In this document: positions 15,973 through 25,446 of the stretch, piece by piece
Layout of the letters: each line of letters opens with the position of its first letter
Numbering within the stretch: position 1 is the first letter of the stretch
NCBI RefSeq assembly: GCF_003990445.1
Contig: NZ_REEZ01000012.1
Location: 1-64,000, forward strand
DNA: 64,000 bases
Direction of reading: 5' to 3'
From: Pararhodobacter zhoushanensis
Lineage (GTDB): Bacteria > Pseudomonadota > Alphaproteobacteria > Rhodobacterales > Rhodobacteraceae
Position numbers and translations under genes: made by a program
Notes under the pieces: generated by a model
What the model was told of the DNA's origin: nothing
What the model saw: the letters and a program-made list of their open reading frames with translations, nothing else
Database searches by the model: none

Positions 15973-17433
15973 TTACTGGCCGCCCAGGTTGATGTGGATG
16001 TTCTTCTCCTGCGTGAACGAGATCAGCTCGCCGATCCCCTCCTCGCGCCCGAGGCCCGACTGCTTGTAGCCGCCGAAGGGCGCACCCAGGAAGTGCCGCC
16101 CGACCTCGTTGATCCAGACGAAGCCGGCCTCCGCGCGGGCCGCCGCGCGATGCGCCGTGGCCAGGTCCTTCGACCAGATCGAGCAGGTCAGGCCCACGTC
16201 TAGGCCATTCACCTCGTCCATCATTGCCCCCTCGTCCGACCAGCGGCGCAGCACCAGCACCGGGCCGAAAATCTCCTCCCTGGCGACGCGCATGTCCGGT
16301 GTGACATCGGCGAAGATCGTCGGTTCGACGAAGCAGCCGTCCGCCATCGCGCCCTCGGTCACCGCGTTGCCGCCGGTGACGACGCGCGCGCCCTCTGCCT
16401 TGCCCGAGGCGATGTAGCCCATCACCCGATCGAAATGCTCGCGCCCGACCAGCGCGCCCATTGTCGTCGCGGGGTCGGTCGGCATGCCCGGCTTGAAGCG
16501 CGACACAGCCGCCGCCAGCCGCTCGACGACCGCGTCGTGCAGGTCGTCATGCAGGAAGGCGCGGCTGGTCGAGCCGCAGCTCTGCCCGCACCAGCTGAAG
16601 TTCATGCCCGCGACGATGGCGTTGGCCACCTTGTCGGGGTCGCTGTCCGGATAGGCGATCAGGGCGTTCTTGCCGCCCAGCTCCAGCAGCACCGGCTTCA
16701 GCGTGTCGCTGGCCGCGCGCATCACCGCGCGCCCGGCCCCCACCGAGCCGATCAACGTGACCTTGTCGACACCCTTTTGCGAGGCCAGCGCCGCGCCCGC
16801 CTCCGTCCCGCCGGGGAGCACGGTAAAGACACCCTTGGGCAGCAGGCCGTCGATCAGCTCGGCCAGCCTCAGCGCCGAGAGCGGCGCCTGCACCGGAGGC
16901 TTGATGATGACCGCGTTGCCCGCAGCCAGCGGTGCGCCCATCTTGCCGCCGCAGAACATCAGCGGGTGGTTGAACGCCAGGATCCGCGCCACCACGCCCA
17001 ACGGCTCGCGCAGGGTCATGTTGATGCGCTCGGGGCCCATCGGGATGGTGTCGCCCTTCATCTCGGTGACGAGGCCGGCAAAGAATTCCATCTGCGCCGC
17101 GGCGACACCCGCGTCGCCGCGCATTTCGGTATAGGGGTTGCCGCAATTGGCGGAATCCAGCAGCGCCAGCTCGTCGCCATGCTTGCGGATGATGGCGGCG
17201 ATCTCCTTCAGCACGCGCGCGCGCTCCAGGGGCGCCACGTCGCGCCATTCGCGGAAGCCCGCGCGGGCGCTGGCCACGGCCGCGTCCACGTCCGCTTCGC
17301 CCGCCGTGGCGACCTGCGCCAGCACCTTGCCGGTGGCCGGATCGAAGGTGGGATCGGTGCGGCCGGATTGTGCCGCGTGCCATGCATTGCCGTAGTAGAG
17401 CCCGAGGTTCGCGGGCAGGGTCGGTTCGAGCAT
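15973..17433 (-). CDS. NAD(P)-dependent aldehyde dehydrogenase
   Basis: 486-aa aldehyde dehydrogenase superfamily member (betaine/aromatic aldehyde dehydrogenase-like). The general-base Glu lies in LLELGGKNALI, the catalytic Cys in FSWCGQSCGSTSR, and the NAD-binding GSVGAGRAVM upstream. It lies 70 bp downstream of the dctM permease gene on the same strand, so it is probably the last gene of the dctPQM operon under MarR-box B. It could oxidise an aldehyde released from an ester alcohol or side chain; the substrate is not fixed by sequence. Confidence 0.85.
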   Translation of the reverse strand: MLEPTLPANLGLYYGNAWHAAQSGRTDPTFDPATGKVLAQVATAGEADVDAAVASARAGFREWRDVAPLERARVLKEIAAIIRKHGDELALLDSANCGNPYTEMRGDAGVAAAQMEFFAGLVTEMKGDTIPMGPERINMTLREPLGVVARILAFNHPLMFCGGKMGAPLAAGNAVIIKPPVQAPLSALRLAELIDGLLPKGVFTVLPGGTEAGAALASQKGVDKVTLIGSVGAGRAVMRAASDTLKPVLLELGGKNALIAYPDSDPDKVANAIVAGMNFSWCGQSCGSTSRAFLHDDLHDAVVERLAAAVSRFKPGMPTDPATTMGALVGREHFDRVMGYIASGKAEGARVVTGGNAVTEGAMADGCFVEPTIFADVTPDMRVAREEIFGPVLVLRRWSDEGAMMDEVNGLDVGLTCSIWSKDLATAHRAAARAEAGFVWINEVGRHFLGAPFGGYKQSGLGREEGIGELISFTQEKNIHINLGGQ

Positions 17434-17503
17434 GGAGCCCTCCTAGTCTTACAGATGGCGTCTCAGGAAAGGCGGGCGACCGGGGCCGCCGCGCCGAGGG
17501 TTG

Positions 17504-18814
17504 TCACAGCATCGACGGCAGCAGCGTCGACAGCCCGGGAACCAGTGCCAGCACGATCATGCCCAGCAGGTACAGCAGCACAAAGGGCCAGGCCGAGGAG
17601 AAGACCTTGCCGAGGCTGGCGTCTTCCCACGCGCTTTTCAGCGCGAAGAGCGTGTAGCCGAAGGGCGGGGTCATGCCCCCCACGGTGATGTTCACCAGGA
17701 ACAGTAGCCAGAACCAGATCGGATCGAATTGCAGTTCCTCGATGATCGGCAGGTAGATCGGGATGACGATCAGCATCAGCGCGATCTGGTCGATGAACAT
17801 GCACAGCACGAAAGGCAGCAGCATCAGCAGGATGAGCATCACCCAGCGCGACTGTTCCAGCCCCACGACCCATTCGGTCATCGCCGAGGCACCGCCGGTG
17901 AAGGCCAGCAGCTGGCTGAACAGTTTCGAGCTGGCCATGATGAACAGGATCATCGCCGCCACCTTGGCCGAGGAAACCAGCGACTCGCCGATCATCTTGA
18001 ACGACAGGTTGCGATAGATCGCGGCGATGATCAGCGAACCGATGACACCCATCGCGCCGGCCTCGGTCGGCGTGGCGATGCCGACCAGGATGAGCCCCAT
18101 CACCATCAAGATGATGATCGAGAACGGCACCACCCGCAGCAGCGCCCAGCCCTTGTCGGCCAGCGTGGCGCGGGTGCCGTCGTCGGGCTCGTCGGGCGCC
18201 AGCGACGGGTTCAGCCAGACGCGGATGAAGCAATAGCCCAGGAAGATCGCGGCGAACATCAGGCCGGGAATGATCCCGGCGATCAGCAGCCCGGCGATGG
18301 AGACGCCGGCCAGCGTGCCGATGATGATGACCAGCACACTGGGCGGGATCAGCGGCGCCAGGCTGGCGCCCGCCAGGATCGTGCCGGCCGACAGCCGCGC
18401 GTCGTAGCCGCGCGCGACCATGCCCGGCAGCAGCGAGCGGCCCAGCATGGCCGCCACGCCCATCGCAGCACCCGACAGGGTGCTGAACACCGTGGCCAGC
18501 AGGATCGACAGCACGTACTGGCGCCCTTTCACCCGACCGACCAGAGTGTCGATGGACCGGAGCAGCACCTCGACCGAGTTCGAGCGGAACAGGATCTCGC
18601 CCATCAGGATGAACAGCGGGATGGTGACCAGCGATTGCGTGGTCGTCGTCTCGTAGAGCGAGTTGACGAACATGCCGTAGCCCATCGGTCCCATGATGAC
18701 CGCGACGGCCAGCAGGTTGACCAGCAGGAAGGCCGCGAAGACGGGCAGGCCTACGGCCATGAAGCCCAGGAGCAGCCCCACGCCGGTCGCGACGGCGGCG
18801 ATACCTTCAACCAT
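17504..18814 (-). CDS. dctM: TRAP transporter large permease (DctM type)
   Basis: 436-aa, about 12 membrane segments, the Na+-coupled channel subunit of a tripartite TRAP transporter (inner membrane). Typical stretches such as PSVLVIIIGTLAGVSIAGLL and the C-terminal MTPPFGYTLFALK are present. It overlaps the dctQ gene by 8 bp. It acts with the DctP binding protein at 19431 to import a carboxylate; an aromatic acid such as phthalate is likely from context. Confidence 0.9.
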   Translation of the reverse strand: MVEGIAAVATGVGLLLGFMAVGLPVFAAFLLVNLLAVAVIMGPMGYGMFVNSLYETTTTQSLVTIPLFILMGEILFRSNSVEVLLRSIDTLVGRVKGRQYVLSILLATVFSTLSGAAMGVAAMLGRSLLPGMVARGYDARLSAGTILAGASLAPLIPPSVLVIIIGTLAGVSIAGLLIAGIIPGLMFAAIFLGYCFIRVWLNPSLAPDEPDDGTRATLADKGWALLRVVPFSIIILMVMGLILVGIATPTEAGAMGVIGSLIIAAIYRNLSFKMIGESLVSSAKVAAMILFIMASSKLFSQLLAFTGGASAMTEWVVGLEQSRWVMLILLMLLPFVLCMFIDQIALMLIVIPIYLPIIEELQFDPIWFWLLFLVNITVGGMTPPFGYTLFALKSAWEDASLGKVFSSAWPFVLLYLLGMIVLALVPGLSTLLPSML

Positions 18815-19316
18815 GGGTCACCTCGGGTTGGGAGTCGGTCTCGGAAAGCGCCTGGCCGAAGGCGAGGCGCAGAAAATACAGGCCGGAATTGGCCACGCCA
18901 TAGGTGATGAAGGCCACCAGGATCCATTTCGGAATGCGCACGGTGGTCAGGGTCGCCGTCCCGCGCGAGGCCAGGTGCTGCACCTCGCCGATGCAAAGCC
19001 AGGCAGCCCAGAGACAGGTCGCCGCCGCCACCAGGAAGCCCGCGCGCAGGATCACCTGGCGCAGCCGGCCGACCAGGTCGGGCAGGATAGTCACGGCCAC
19101 GTGCCCGCCTTCGCGGGTCAGCCAGGGCGCGGTGCTGAACACCGTGATCAGCAGCAGGAAGGAAACGAAATCGCTCGCCCAGAGGGTCGGCGCGCCGAAG
19201 GCATAGCGCGAGACGACCTCGAAGGCGTAGATGAGCACGATGGCTGCCAGCGCACCGACGCCGATGAAGAACATCAGCCGGGTCAGCACGTCCTGAAGCG
19301 TCAGGATCGGTCGCAT
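18807..19316 (-). CDS. dctQ: TRAP transporter small permease (DctQ type)
   Basis: 169-aa protein with four predicted membrane helices and the DctQ pattern VVSRYAFGAPTLWASDFV between the first two. It bridges binding protein and DctM. Start at 19316; it overlaps dctM at its 3' end and lies 114 bp after the dctP stop. Confidence 0.88.
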   Translation of the reverse strand: MRPILTLQDVLTRLMFFIGVGALAAIVLIYAFEVVSRYAFGAPTLWASDFVSFLLLITVFSTAPWLTREGGHVAVTILPDLVGRLRQVILRAGFLVAAATCLWAAWLCIGEVQHLASRGTATLTTVRIPKWILVAFITYGVANSGLYFLRLAFGQALSETDSQPEVTHG

Positions 19317-19430
19317 GGAGGGAAGCTCCTGGAACGGAAAGGCCGAAGAGAATGGGCCGAGAAGGAGGACCGGGGGACGGAAAGACGCGCGGCACCAAGC
19401 GGCCGCGCGTCGGAAGGGGCCGGGCCCCGA

Positions 19431-20432
19431 TCAGCCGTCGAGATCGGCTTCGGTCGCCAGACGGCGAATTTCCTCGATCGCCTCGCCCGATTGCGTGGCC
19501 GCGAGGTCCATCACGCCCGAGAACCAGGCCGAGCTGAGCGTGCCCGCCAGTTCCTCGGACAGCTCGGTCACGCTCATGCCCTCTGCTTCCAGGGCGGCGC
19601 TCTCTTCGGCGACTAGCGTGTCGAACAGGCCATTGGCTTCGATCTCGAACTCGCGCGCGGCGGTCTCGATCTCGGCCCGGGTTTCCTCGGACAGGTCGTT
19701 CCAGGTGTCAAGGTTCATCAACACCAGATGGCCGACCTGGCCGAAGGTCGGGCGCATCATGTAGTCGGCGACCTCGAACCAGCGGTAGGACAGAGCGCCG
19801 ATGGTCGGCCAGGCCGCACCGTCGATCACACCGCGTTCCAGCGCCGGGTAGATCTCGCCGCCCGGCAGCACCACGGGCGAGCCACCCAGTACGTTGATCG
19901 CCGGGTGGTAGATCGGCGTGCCGCGCACGCGACGTCCTTCGAGGCCGTTCTCGCCGACCGGCTCGTTCAGCATGATGTGGTAGCCATTCAGGTCGTAAAG
20001 CACGGCGATCAGCTTCAACCCCTGCTCCTGGTAATCGGCATCCACCGCGTCCCAAATTCCGGCTTCGCGCAAGGCCTCGGTATCGCCCGACAGGCCGTCC
20101 AGCGCCATTCCCACCGAAGTCTGGTTGAAGTGATAGGCACCATTGGTGAACAGCAGGTCGAACAGGCCGCGCGACACCGGGTCGAACTGCTCGAACGGGG
20201 GCACGGTCTCGGGGCCCATGACGTTGACGCCGAAGCCCTCGGTCACGGCTTCGTCGAGCGTCTCGATGAACGACGTCAGCACGTCGACCGCAACATAGCT
20301 GGAATCCCAGCCCGACAGCAGGCGGAAGTCGCGTGCCTCGGCGGCACCAGTCAGGCCCAGCGTCGCGGCCGACAGCGCCGAAGCGCCCGCAAGGGCACGC
20401 AGTTTGTTGGTGAATGTGGTGGATGAAGTCAT
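19431..20432 (-). CDS. dctP: TRAP transporter periplasmic substrate-binding protein (DctP type)
   Basis: 333-aa secreted binding protein with a signal peptide ending near AEA (residues 31-34). The family arginine-containing segment RRVRGTPIYHPAINVLGG and the GVIDGAAWP loop contact a carboxylate in relatives. It has a strong GGGAGGAG ribosome-binding site. It is the first gene of a dctP-dctQ-dctM-aldehyde dehydrogenase operon; MarR-box B lies about 85-95 bp upstream. Confidence 0.88.
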   Translation of the reverse strand: MTSSTTFTNKLRALAGASALSAATLGLTGAAEARDFRLLSGWDSSYVAVDVLTSFIETLDEAVTEGFGVNVMGPETVPPFEQFDPVSRGLFDLLFTNGAYHFNQTSVGMALDGLSGDTEALREAGIWDAVDADYQEQGLKLIAVLYDLNGYHIMLNEPVGENGLEGRRVRGTPIYHPAINVLGGSPVVLPGGEIYPALERGVIDGAAWPTIGALSYRWFEVADYMMRPTFGQVGHLVLMNLDTWNDLSEETRAEIETAAREFEIEANGLFDTLVAEESAALEAEGMSVTELSEELAGTLSSAWFSGVMDLAATQSGEAIEEIRRLATEADLDG

Positions 20433-20515
20433 GTCGCTCGCTCCTCCCGTAGCGTTCCGACTGCGCCGCCCCTGGGCGGACAGTCTGGTCTGGATTGGCT
20501 GCTCAACCTAAAGGG

Positions 20516-20527
20516 TAAGCTATCTAA
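20516..20527 (+). promoter_or_regulatory. MarR-box B (dctP operon)
   Basis: TAAGCTATCTAA differs at one base from the oxygenase-promoter box. It is upstream of dctP on the minus strand. No strong -35/-10 pair is visible here. The 189-bp gap between dctP and the small membrane protein gene holds nothing else I can identify. Confidence 0.6.
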
Positions 20528-20621
20528 GCTTATTTGGCGGAGAGCACCTTGTCTTGATTGCCGGCGGGATCATTGCGACATTTCACATATATGAAATCGT
20601 ACCGCCCTGCCCGTTCCGGCC

Positions 20622-20897
20622 TCAGCGCGCAGCCAGCCAGCGCCCCAGCTTCCTGTTCAGTAATGGCAGGATCAGCCCGACATTCAATCCGGTCAGCAGC
20701 AGCGCCACGATGAACAGCGAGACCGCCATTGGCATGCCCTGGGTGAAGGGCCGCGTGGCCAGCACCAGGACGATAAGCGCGGGATAGACGGCCAGCATGC
20801 TGACCGCCCAGCGCTTCCAGAACTTCGGTTGTTGCGGCGGCACGGCGGAGGGGCTCTGCGTCGTGAGTCGGTCGGCGGTCTGGGTCGGATGGGTCAC
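20622..20897 (-). CDS. small two-helix membrane protein (ABM-tail-like)
   Basis: 91 aa: a polar proline-rich N-terminus, then two membrane helices (AVSMLAVYPALIVLVLAT and VSLFIVALLLTGLNVGLIL) and a basic end. It resembles the membrane-anchor tail of antibiotic-biosynthesis-monooxygenase-type proteins but lacks the enzyme domain. It is the last gene of the TAXI TRAP operon, 78 bp after the permease stop, and may be an accessory to that transporter. Function unknown. Confidence 0.65.
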   Translation of the reverse strand: MTHPTQTADRLTTQSPSAVPPQQPKFWKRWAVSMLAVYPALIVLVLATRPFTQGMPMAVSLFIVALLLTGLNVGLILPLLNRKLGRWLAAR

Positions 20898-20975
20898 GTC
20901 GGTCTCTCTTGCAAAAGGACGCGCGGCCCGGAGGGGTCCGGGCCGCGCGATCTGTTAGGCTGCGCCAGAGTGGCA

Positions 20976-22883
20976 TCAGCCGGCGGCGTTCTGTTGCACG
21001 CTGGCCCGGCGCCCCGCCACCAGGTGACGCGCCAGCAGAACCGCCCCGATCGCGATGCCCGCCACCGCGAACAGCTGGAAGGGCGAGACAGCCGCAATCG
21101 CACTGCCCAGCATAAGCAGCCGCTCCGCCGGCGACACCGGCTTGCTGGCGAAGGCCTCGACCACGGTGGCCACGGCCAGCGTGGCAATCACGCCTCCTAC
21201 CACGGCCAGCGTATTCGACAGGGGGTCGGCCAGCAGCATCAGCGCCGGGTTCCAAACGAAGGCGAAGGGCAGCATGAAGCCGATCGAGGCCAGTTTCACC
21301 GAGGTGAAGGCGATCTTGAACGGGTCTTCATGTGCAATCGCCGCCGCCGACAGGGCCGCCACCGCAATCGGCGGGGTCAGCGCCGAGAGAACGGCAAAGT
21401 ACAGCAGGAACATGTGGCTCTGCAGCACCGGATAGCCCAGTTGCGCCAGCGCCGGACCGACCAGCACGGCAGCCAGGATGTAGGCGCTCGGGGTCGGCAT
21501 GCCGAGACCCAGGATGATCGTCACGACAGCGGCGATAACCAGCGTCAGGATCGGCTGCGAGTTGCTAATCACCAGGATCAGGTTCGCGGCCTTCATACCC
21601 AGCCCCGTCATCGACAGGCCCCCGATCACCAGACCCGCGGCGGCACAGGCGCCAGCCACCGGCAGGATGCGCAGCGTGGTCTCGCCCAAGCCCTCGATCA
21701 CCTGCCACGGCGACAGGCGCGTCGCCTTCAGCAGCGTCGAGGCGATGATGACACCCATCACGCCGATCCCGGCGGTGAAGGTCGGAGAATAGCCCGAGAG
21801 CAGCGCCACCACGATGCCGATGATCGGCAGCAGGAAGACCCAGCCCGTGCGGAACGTCTGCGCTACGGTCGGCATCTCGTCCTCGGACGGGCGCAGGTCT
21901 TCGCGCACGGCGCGCAGGTGGACCTGACTAAAGACGCCGAGGTAGTAGAGCAGTGCGGGCACCACGGCGGCGACGACCACCGCCTTGTAATCCACGCCGG
22001 TATATTCGGCGAGAATGAAAGCGGCCGACCCCATCACCGGAGGCATCGCGCTGCCCCCCGTCGAGGCCGCGACCTCGACCGCGCCGGCGAAGCGCGCGCT
22101 GTAGCCCAGTCGCTTCATCACCGGGATGGTGATCGAGCCCGTCGCCACCACGTCCGAGGTCGGGCTGCCCGACATCGTGCCGTAGAGCCCTGAGGAAATC
22201 ACCGCGATCTTCGCCGGACCGCCGCGGGTGCGCCCGGTCAGAAGCGCCGCGAGGTTGAAGAAGAACTCGCCCCCGCCCGCTTTCGACAGAAAAGTGCCGA
22301 ACATCACGAACAGGAAGACGTAGCTGGCGACCACCTGGATCGGCACCCCGAACACGCCATCCGTGGTGAAGACCAGGATATCGAGCAGGTAGGTGAAATC
22401 GTCGACGCCATGCCCGAAGGGCGGCGGCAGCAGGTAGCCGAACCAGTTGTACGCCAGGAAGGCCACGACCACGATGGTAAGTCCCATGCCCGTGGTCCGG
22501 CGCGTCGCTTCGAGGGTCAGGAGGAGTAGCGAGATGCCGAAGAAGAGCTGCGCGGGCGTGAACGGATCCAGCAGGCTGATGCGGTCCGCAATGGCGGTGG
22601 CGTTCACGAAGAAGAAGATGCCCGCTGCCAGGCTGAGCAGCGACAGGGCGATATCATAGAACGGGATGCGGTCGGGAGCGTTCGGCGTGGCACCGATCGC
22701 CGCGAACATGATCGCGTAGATCCCCGAAACGAAGAGGATGCCCAGAACTAGCGGATCCGAGATGGTGAAGAGGTTGGCGTAGATCACCCAGGCCGAGAAG
22801 ATCGCGGCCACCACGACGATGGCCCGTTGCTGGCCGGCCGCAAGATCCCTCCTGCGGCCGGTGGAGACGAGTGTCCCGATCAT
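20976..22883 (-). CDS. TRAP transporter fused 4TM/12TM permease (TAXI type)
   Basis: 635-aa inner-membrane protein in which the small (DctQ-like) and large (DctM-like) subunits are one chain, as usual for TAXI-class TRAP systems. Characteristic stretches are TMSGSPTSDVVATGSI and GGSAMPPVMGSAAFILAEY. The ATG overlaps the stop of the binding-protein gene (ATGA), so translation is coupled. The substrate is unknown; members transport small carboxylates. Confidence 0.9.
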   Translation of the reverse strand: MIGTLVSTGRRRDLAAGQQRAIVVVAAIFSAWVIYANLFTISDPLVLGILFVSGIYAIMFAAIGATPNAPDRIPFYDIALSLLSLAAGIFFFVNATAIADRISLLDPFTPAQLFFGISLLLLTLEATRRTTGMGLTIVVVAFLAYNWFGYLLPPPFGHGVDDFTYLLDILVFTTDGVFGVPIQVVASYVFLFVMFGTFLSKAGGGEFFFNLAALLTGRTRGGPAKIAVISSGLYGTMSGSPTSDVVATGSITIPVMKRLGYSARFAGAVEVAASTGGSAMPPVMGSAAFILAEYTGVDYKAVVVAAVVPALLYYLGVFSQVHLRAVREDLRPSEDEMPTVAQTFRTGWVFLLPIIGIVVALLSGYSPTFTAGIGVMGVIIASTLLKATRLSPWQVIEGLGETTLRILPVAGACAAAGLVIGGLSMTGLGMKAANLILVISNSQPILTLVIAAVVTIILGLGMPTPSAYILAAVLVGPALAQLGYPVLQSHMFLLYFAVLSALTPPIAVAALSAAAIAHEDPFKIAFTSVKLASIGFMLPFAFVWNPALMLLADPLSNTLAVVGGVIATLAVATVVEAFASKPVSPAERLLMLGSAIAAVSPFQLFAVAGIAIGAVLLARHLVAGRRASVQQNAAG

Positions 22884-23863
22884 TGCGACAGCCCTGCCTC
22901 ACTGTAGGCACGGGCGGCGCCGGGGTGGAACTCGAGCACGCTGGGCGTGGCGAGCAACTCGGGCGTCAGGGATTGCATGGCGCTGTGAACCGCGCGCACC
23001 TCGTCGATGTTGGTGATGAGGGCGTTGGTCAAGGCATAGGCGTCGTCGTCGCTCATCGCGTCGGTCGCGGCCAGCAGCGCCCCCAGCGTCACGGTGTTCA
23101 CGTCCGCCTGCTGGTTCGAATAGCTGCCAGCGGGAATGACCATCTGGCCGGTGCCGAAGCGCTCGTTGGTGGCGTCGATGACCTCCTGCGGGACCGACAG
23201 CAGCACAACGTCAGCATTCGTGTCAACCGCGCGAAACGACGAGTGGTTGATGAAGATGCCGTTGGTAATCATGTCGAGCCGTCCGTCCTGCAGCAGCTCA
23301 CCCTGCTCATTGGCGCCGGCGCGCACGAACTGGCCGCCAGCTTCGGCCAGGGATTCGTCGGTCACCCCCACCAGCTCGAACATCATCAGCGCGATGTTCG
23401 AGGTGATGTTCCCCGAGCGGTTGATGCCGATGCGGATCGGCGCGCCGCTGCCGGCGATGTCGTCCAGGCTGTCGATGCCGTATTGCTCGGCCATCGAGCG
23501 GTCGAGGAAGAAGTGCATCGGCGCCCAGTTGTACATGTAGCCGATGGCCCGCATGTTCGTGATCGGCCCGCGGAAGGGCTCTTCGCCTCCCAGCGCGAGC
23601 TGCGCCTCGGCGTCGTGCACCAGGCCCAGATCCGTGCGCCCGGCGCCCAGCAGGCCGATGTTGGCGAACCCGCCGCCCGTAGCCTGATAGGTCACCACGG
23701 CCGAGGTGTCCGCCACCTGCGCGGCGCGGTCGATGCCGGCGCCCAGCAGCGACCAAAGGCCGCCCGGGTTCCCGCCTGAAAGAGTGAGGTTGAGCGATTG
23801 GCCGTGACCAGCCGTCGCCGAGACGGCGAGGCCGGCAGCCATCGCGATTGCAGTGAAACGCAT
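22880..23863 (-). CDS. TAXI-family TRAP substrate-binding protein
   Basis: 327-aa secreted binding protein. I choose ATG 23863 because GGGAGG lies 8 bp upstream, while the ATG at 23869 is only 2 bp from it. Signal peptide up to about residue 21 (ATAGHGQ), then the TAXI opening LNLTLSGGNPGGLWSLLGAGI. It is the first gene of the operon binding protein, fused permease, small membrane protein. A TTGACA promoter with MarR-box C lies upstream. Confidence 0.88.
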   Translation of the reverse strand: MRFTAIAMAAGLAVSATAGHGQSLNLTLSGGNPGGLWSLLGAGIDRAAQVADTSAVVTYQATGGGFANIGLLGAGRTDLGLVHDAEAQLALGGEEPFRGPITNMRAIGYMYNWAPMHFFLDRSMAEQYGIDSLDDIAGSGAPIRIGINRSGNITSNIALMMFELVGVTDESLAEAGGQFVRAGANEQGELLQDGRLDMITNGIFINHSSFRAVDTNADVVLLSVPQEVIDATNERFGTGQMVIPAGSYSNQQADVNTVTLGALLAATDAMSDDDAYALTNALITNIDEVRAVHSAMQSLTPELLATPSVLEFHPGAARAYSEAGLSQ

Positions 23864-23955
23864 AATCATGTCCTCCCGTTTGGCCCTGCGTCGCGCCCCT
23901 CTCCCGTCCGACATCCGGAACACGGGGGCCGGATCGGTGGTTTGCGAAACATAGC

Positions 23956-23996
23956 TTAGACATCTATCTTTAAAGCCCTCGCTAGGAGATTGTCAA
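23956..23996 (-). promoter_or_regulatory. promoter of the TAXI operon with MarR-box C
   Basis: On the minus strand TTGACA (23996-23991) is followed after 17 nt by TTAAAG. The box TTAGACATCTAT (plus 23956-23967) sits just downstream of the -10, around the expected start of transcription, a position suited to repression. Confidence 0.55.
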
Positions 23997-24218
23997 CGAT
24001 TAGATACCAAAGCTTGCTATCCCCCCACTCAAGCTCGACGCGGAAGGCGTTACGGTCCCCCGCGGCGCTGGAAACCGGGTAATGCCGACACTCACGAAAG
24101 CAACATACATCATGACGAAGACCCTGTGCGGGCGGGCGCCCTCGCCCATCCTGCAGCAGCACTATTGCGCCTACCGGTGCTACGACGCCGAGGCGGGCCG
24201 CGCATTTCATGAGGATTT
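23997..24218. other. intergenic stretch up to the IS110-family element
   Basis: No gene, terminator or repeat is evident. It is the upstream flank of the TAXI promoter, ending at the 11-bp repeat that borders the IS. Confidence 0.4.
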
Positions 24219-25446
24219 GCGGCTTTGATGGTGTGCCCCCCCGACGGCATCGATGTGCCAAGGTGGGTCTGCAAGGATCCACAAAGGAGAGCGGTCATGT
24301 CGGAGATTATCACGGTCGGGCTCGATCTGGCGAAGAATGTGTTTCAGGTCCACGGTGCCGACGCTACGGGCCGGGCGGTGCTGCGCAAGAAGCTGCGAAG
24401 AGATCAGGTCTGGCATTCTTTGGACAGCTGCCGGCCTGCGTCGTCGCGATGGAAGCCTGCGGTGGCGCCCATTTCTGGGGGCGCGAGATCGGGAAGATCG
24501 GGCATGACGTGCGGTTGGTCCCACCCGCCTACGTGAAGCCATTCGTGAAGCGCCAGAAGAATGATATGGCTGATGCCGAGGCGATCTGCGAGGCGGCGAC
24601 GCGCCCGACGATGCGCTTCGTGCCGGTGAAGAGCGAGGAGACCCAAGGCGCGGCGATGGTCTTTCGCATCCGCGAGTTGCTTATCCGGCAGCGAACCCAG
24701 ACCATCAATGCCCTGCGCGGGCATCTGGGCGAGTTCGGAATGATCGTTCCGCAGCGCGCGGCCAACATGTCGAAGCTGATTGCCATTGTGGAAGACCCGG
24801 AAAGCGGTCTGCCTGCCGATGCCATCCCCACGCTCAAGGTGTTGGTGGCGTCACTCGCCCATCTCGGAGCGGAAATCGGCAAGCTCGATGCCGAGATCGC
24901 CCGGTGTGCCAAGGAGAATGAGGTGGCGCGGCGCCTGATGACAGTCCCGGGGATAGGTCCTCTGATTGCCACGGCCATAGCGGTTCTGGCTCCGCCCCCC
25001 GAGACGTTCCGCAAAGCGCGCGACTTCGCGGCCTGGCTCGGGCTCACGCCCCGTCAGCATTCCACAGGAGGCAAGCAGCGTCTCGGGGCCAACACGAAGA
25101 TGGGCGAACGGTCGTTGCGGCGATTGCTGATCATCGGGGCCAACAGCGTCATCATCAAGCGGCATGTTCATGCCGCTGCCCGGCCGGGCACATGGCTTGG
25201 CGAGATGCTGACGCGCAAGCCGCCGATGCTGGTGCGGGTCGCGCTGGCGAACAAAATGGCGCGGATCGTCTGGGCGCTGATGGCCCGAGGCGGCGCCTAC
25301 CAGTCTCCGACCGCTGCGGCGTAAGCCGTCACTGGTCGCGAGGACGTCGGAGCGGAAGAGGGCAAGGAGACGTTTGGCGCACGGTCGTGAGACGGGATCG
25401 GGAGAACCAGAGCGCAACAGAGTGCCATCGAGCACGCGGCTTTGAT
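24219..25446 (+). mobile_element. IS110-family (IS1111-like) insertion sequence
   Basis: About 1.2 kb, bracketed by an exact 11-bp direct repeat GCGGCTTTGAT at 24219-24229 and 25436-25446. Short sub-terminal inverted repeats ATGGTGT (24228-24234) / ACACCAT (25464-25470) are also present, so the exact end on the right is uncertain by about 25 bp. The 5' non-coding part is about 70 bp and the 3' part 120-145 bp. This layout fits the IS1111 group, whose guide (bridge/seek) RNA lies downstream of the recombinase gene. Confidence 0.7.
24297..25324 (+). pseudogene. IS110-family DEDD transposase, 1-nt frameshift
   Basis: The start is ATG 24297 with AAGGAGAG upstream. The N-terminal RuvC-like part shows the first Asp (VGLDLAKN). 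At 24410/24411 one base is missing (GTCTGG where GTCCTGG restores V-L-A-F-F-G-Q) and reading continues in another frame with the Glu of AMEACGGAHFW and the Asp pair of KNDMADAEAIC. The C-terminal Transposase_20 domain has VPGIGPLIATAIA and the serine-bearing PRQHSTGGKQRLG. Joined, it would be a full-length protein of about 340 aa. Either inactive or a sequencing error. Confidence 0.85.

Noticed and set aside
16435-17688. Plus-strand open frame opposite the aldehyde dehydrogenase
   Set aside because: It is a shadow of the aldehyde dehydrogenase gene, with no ribosome-binding site or domain.
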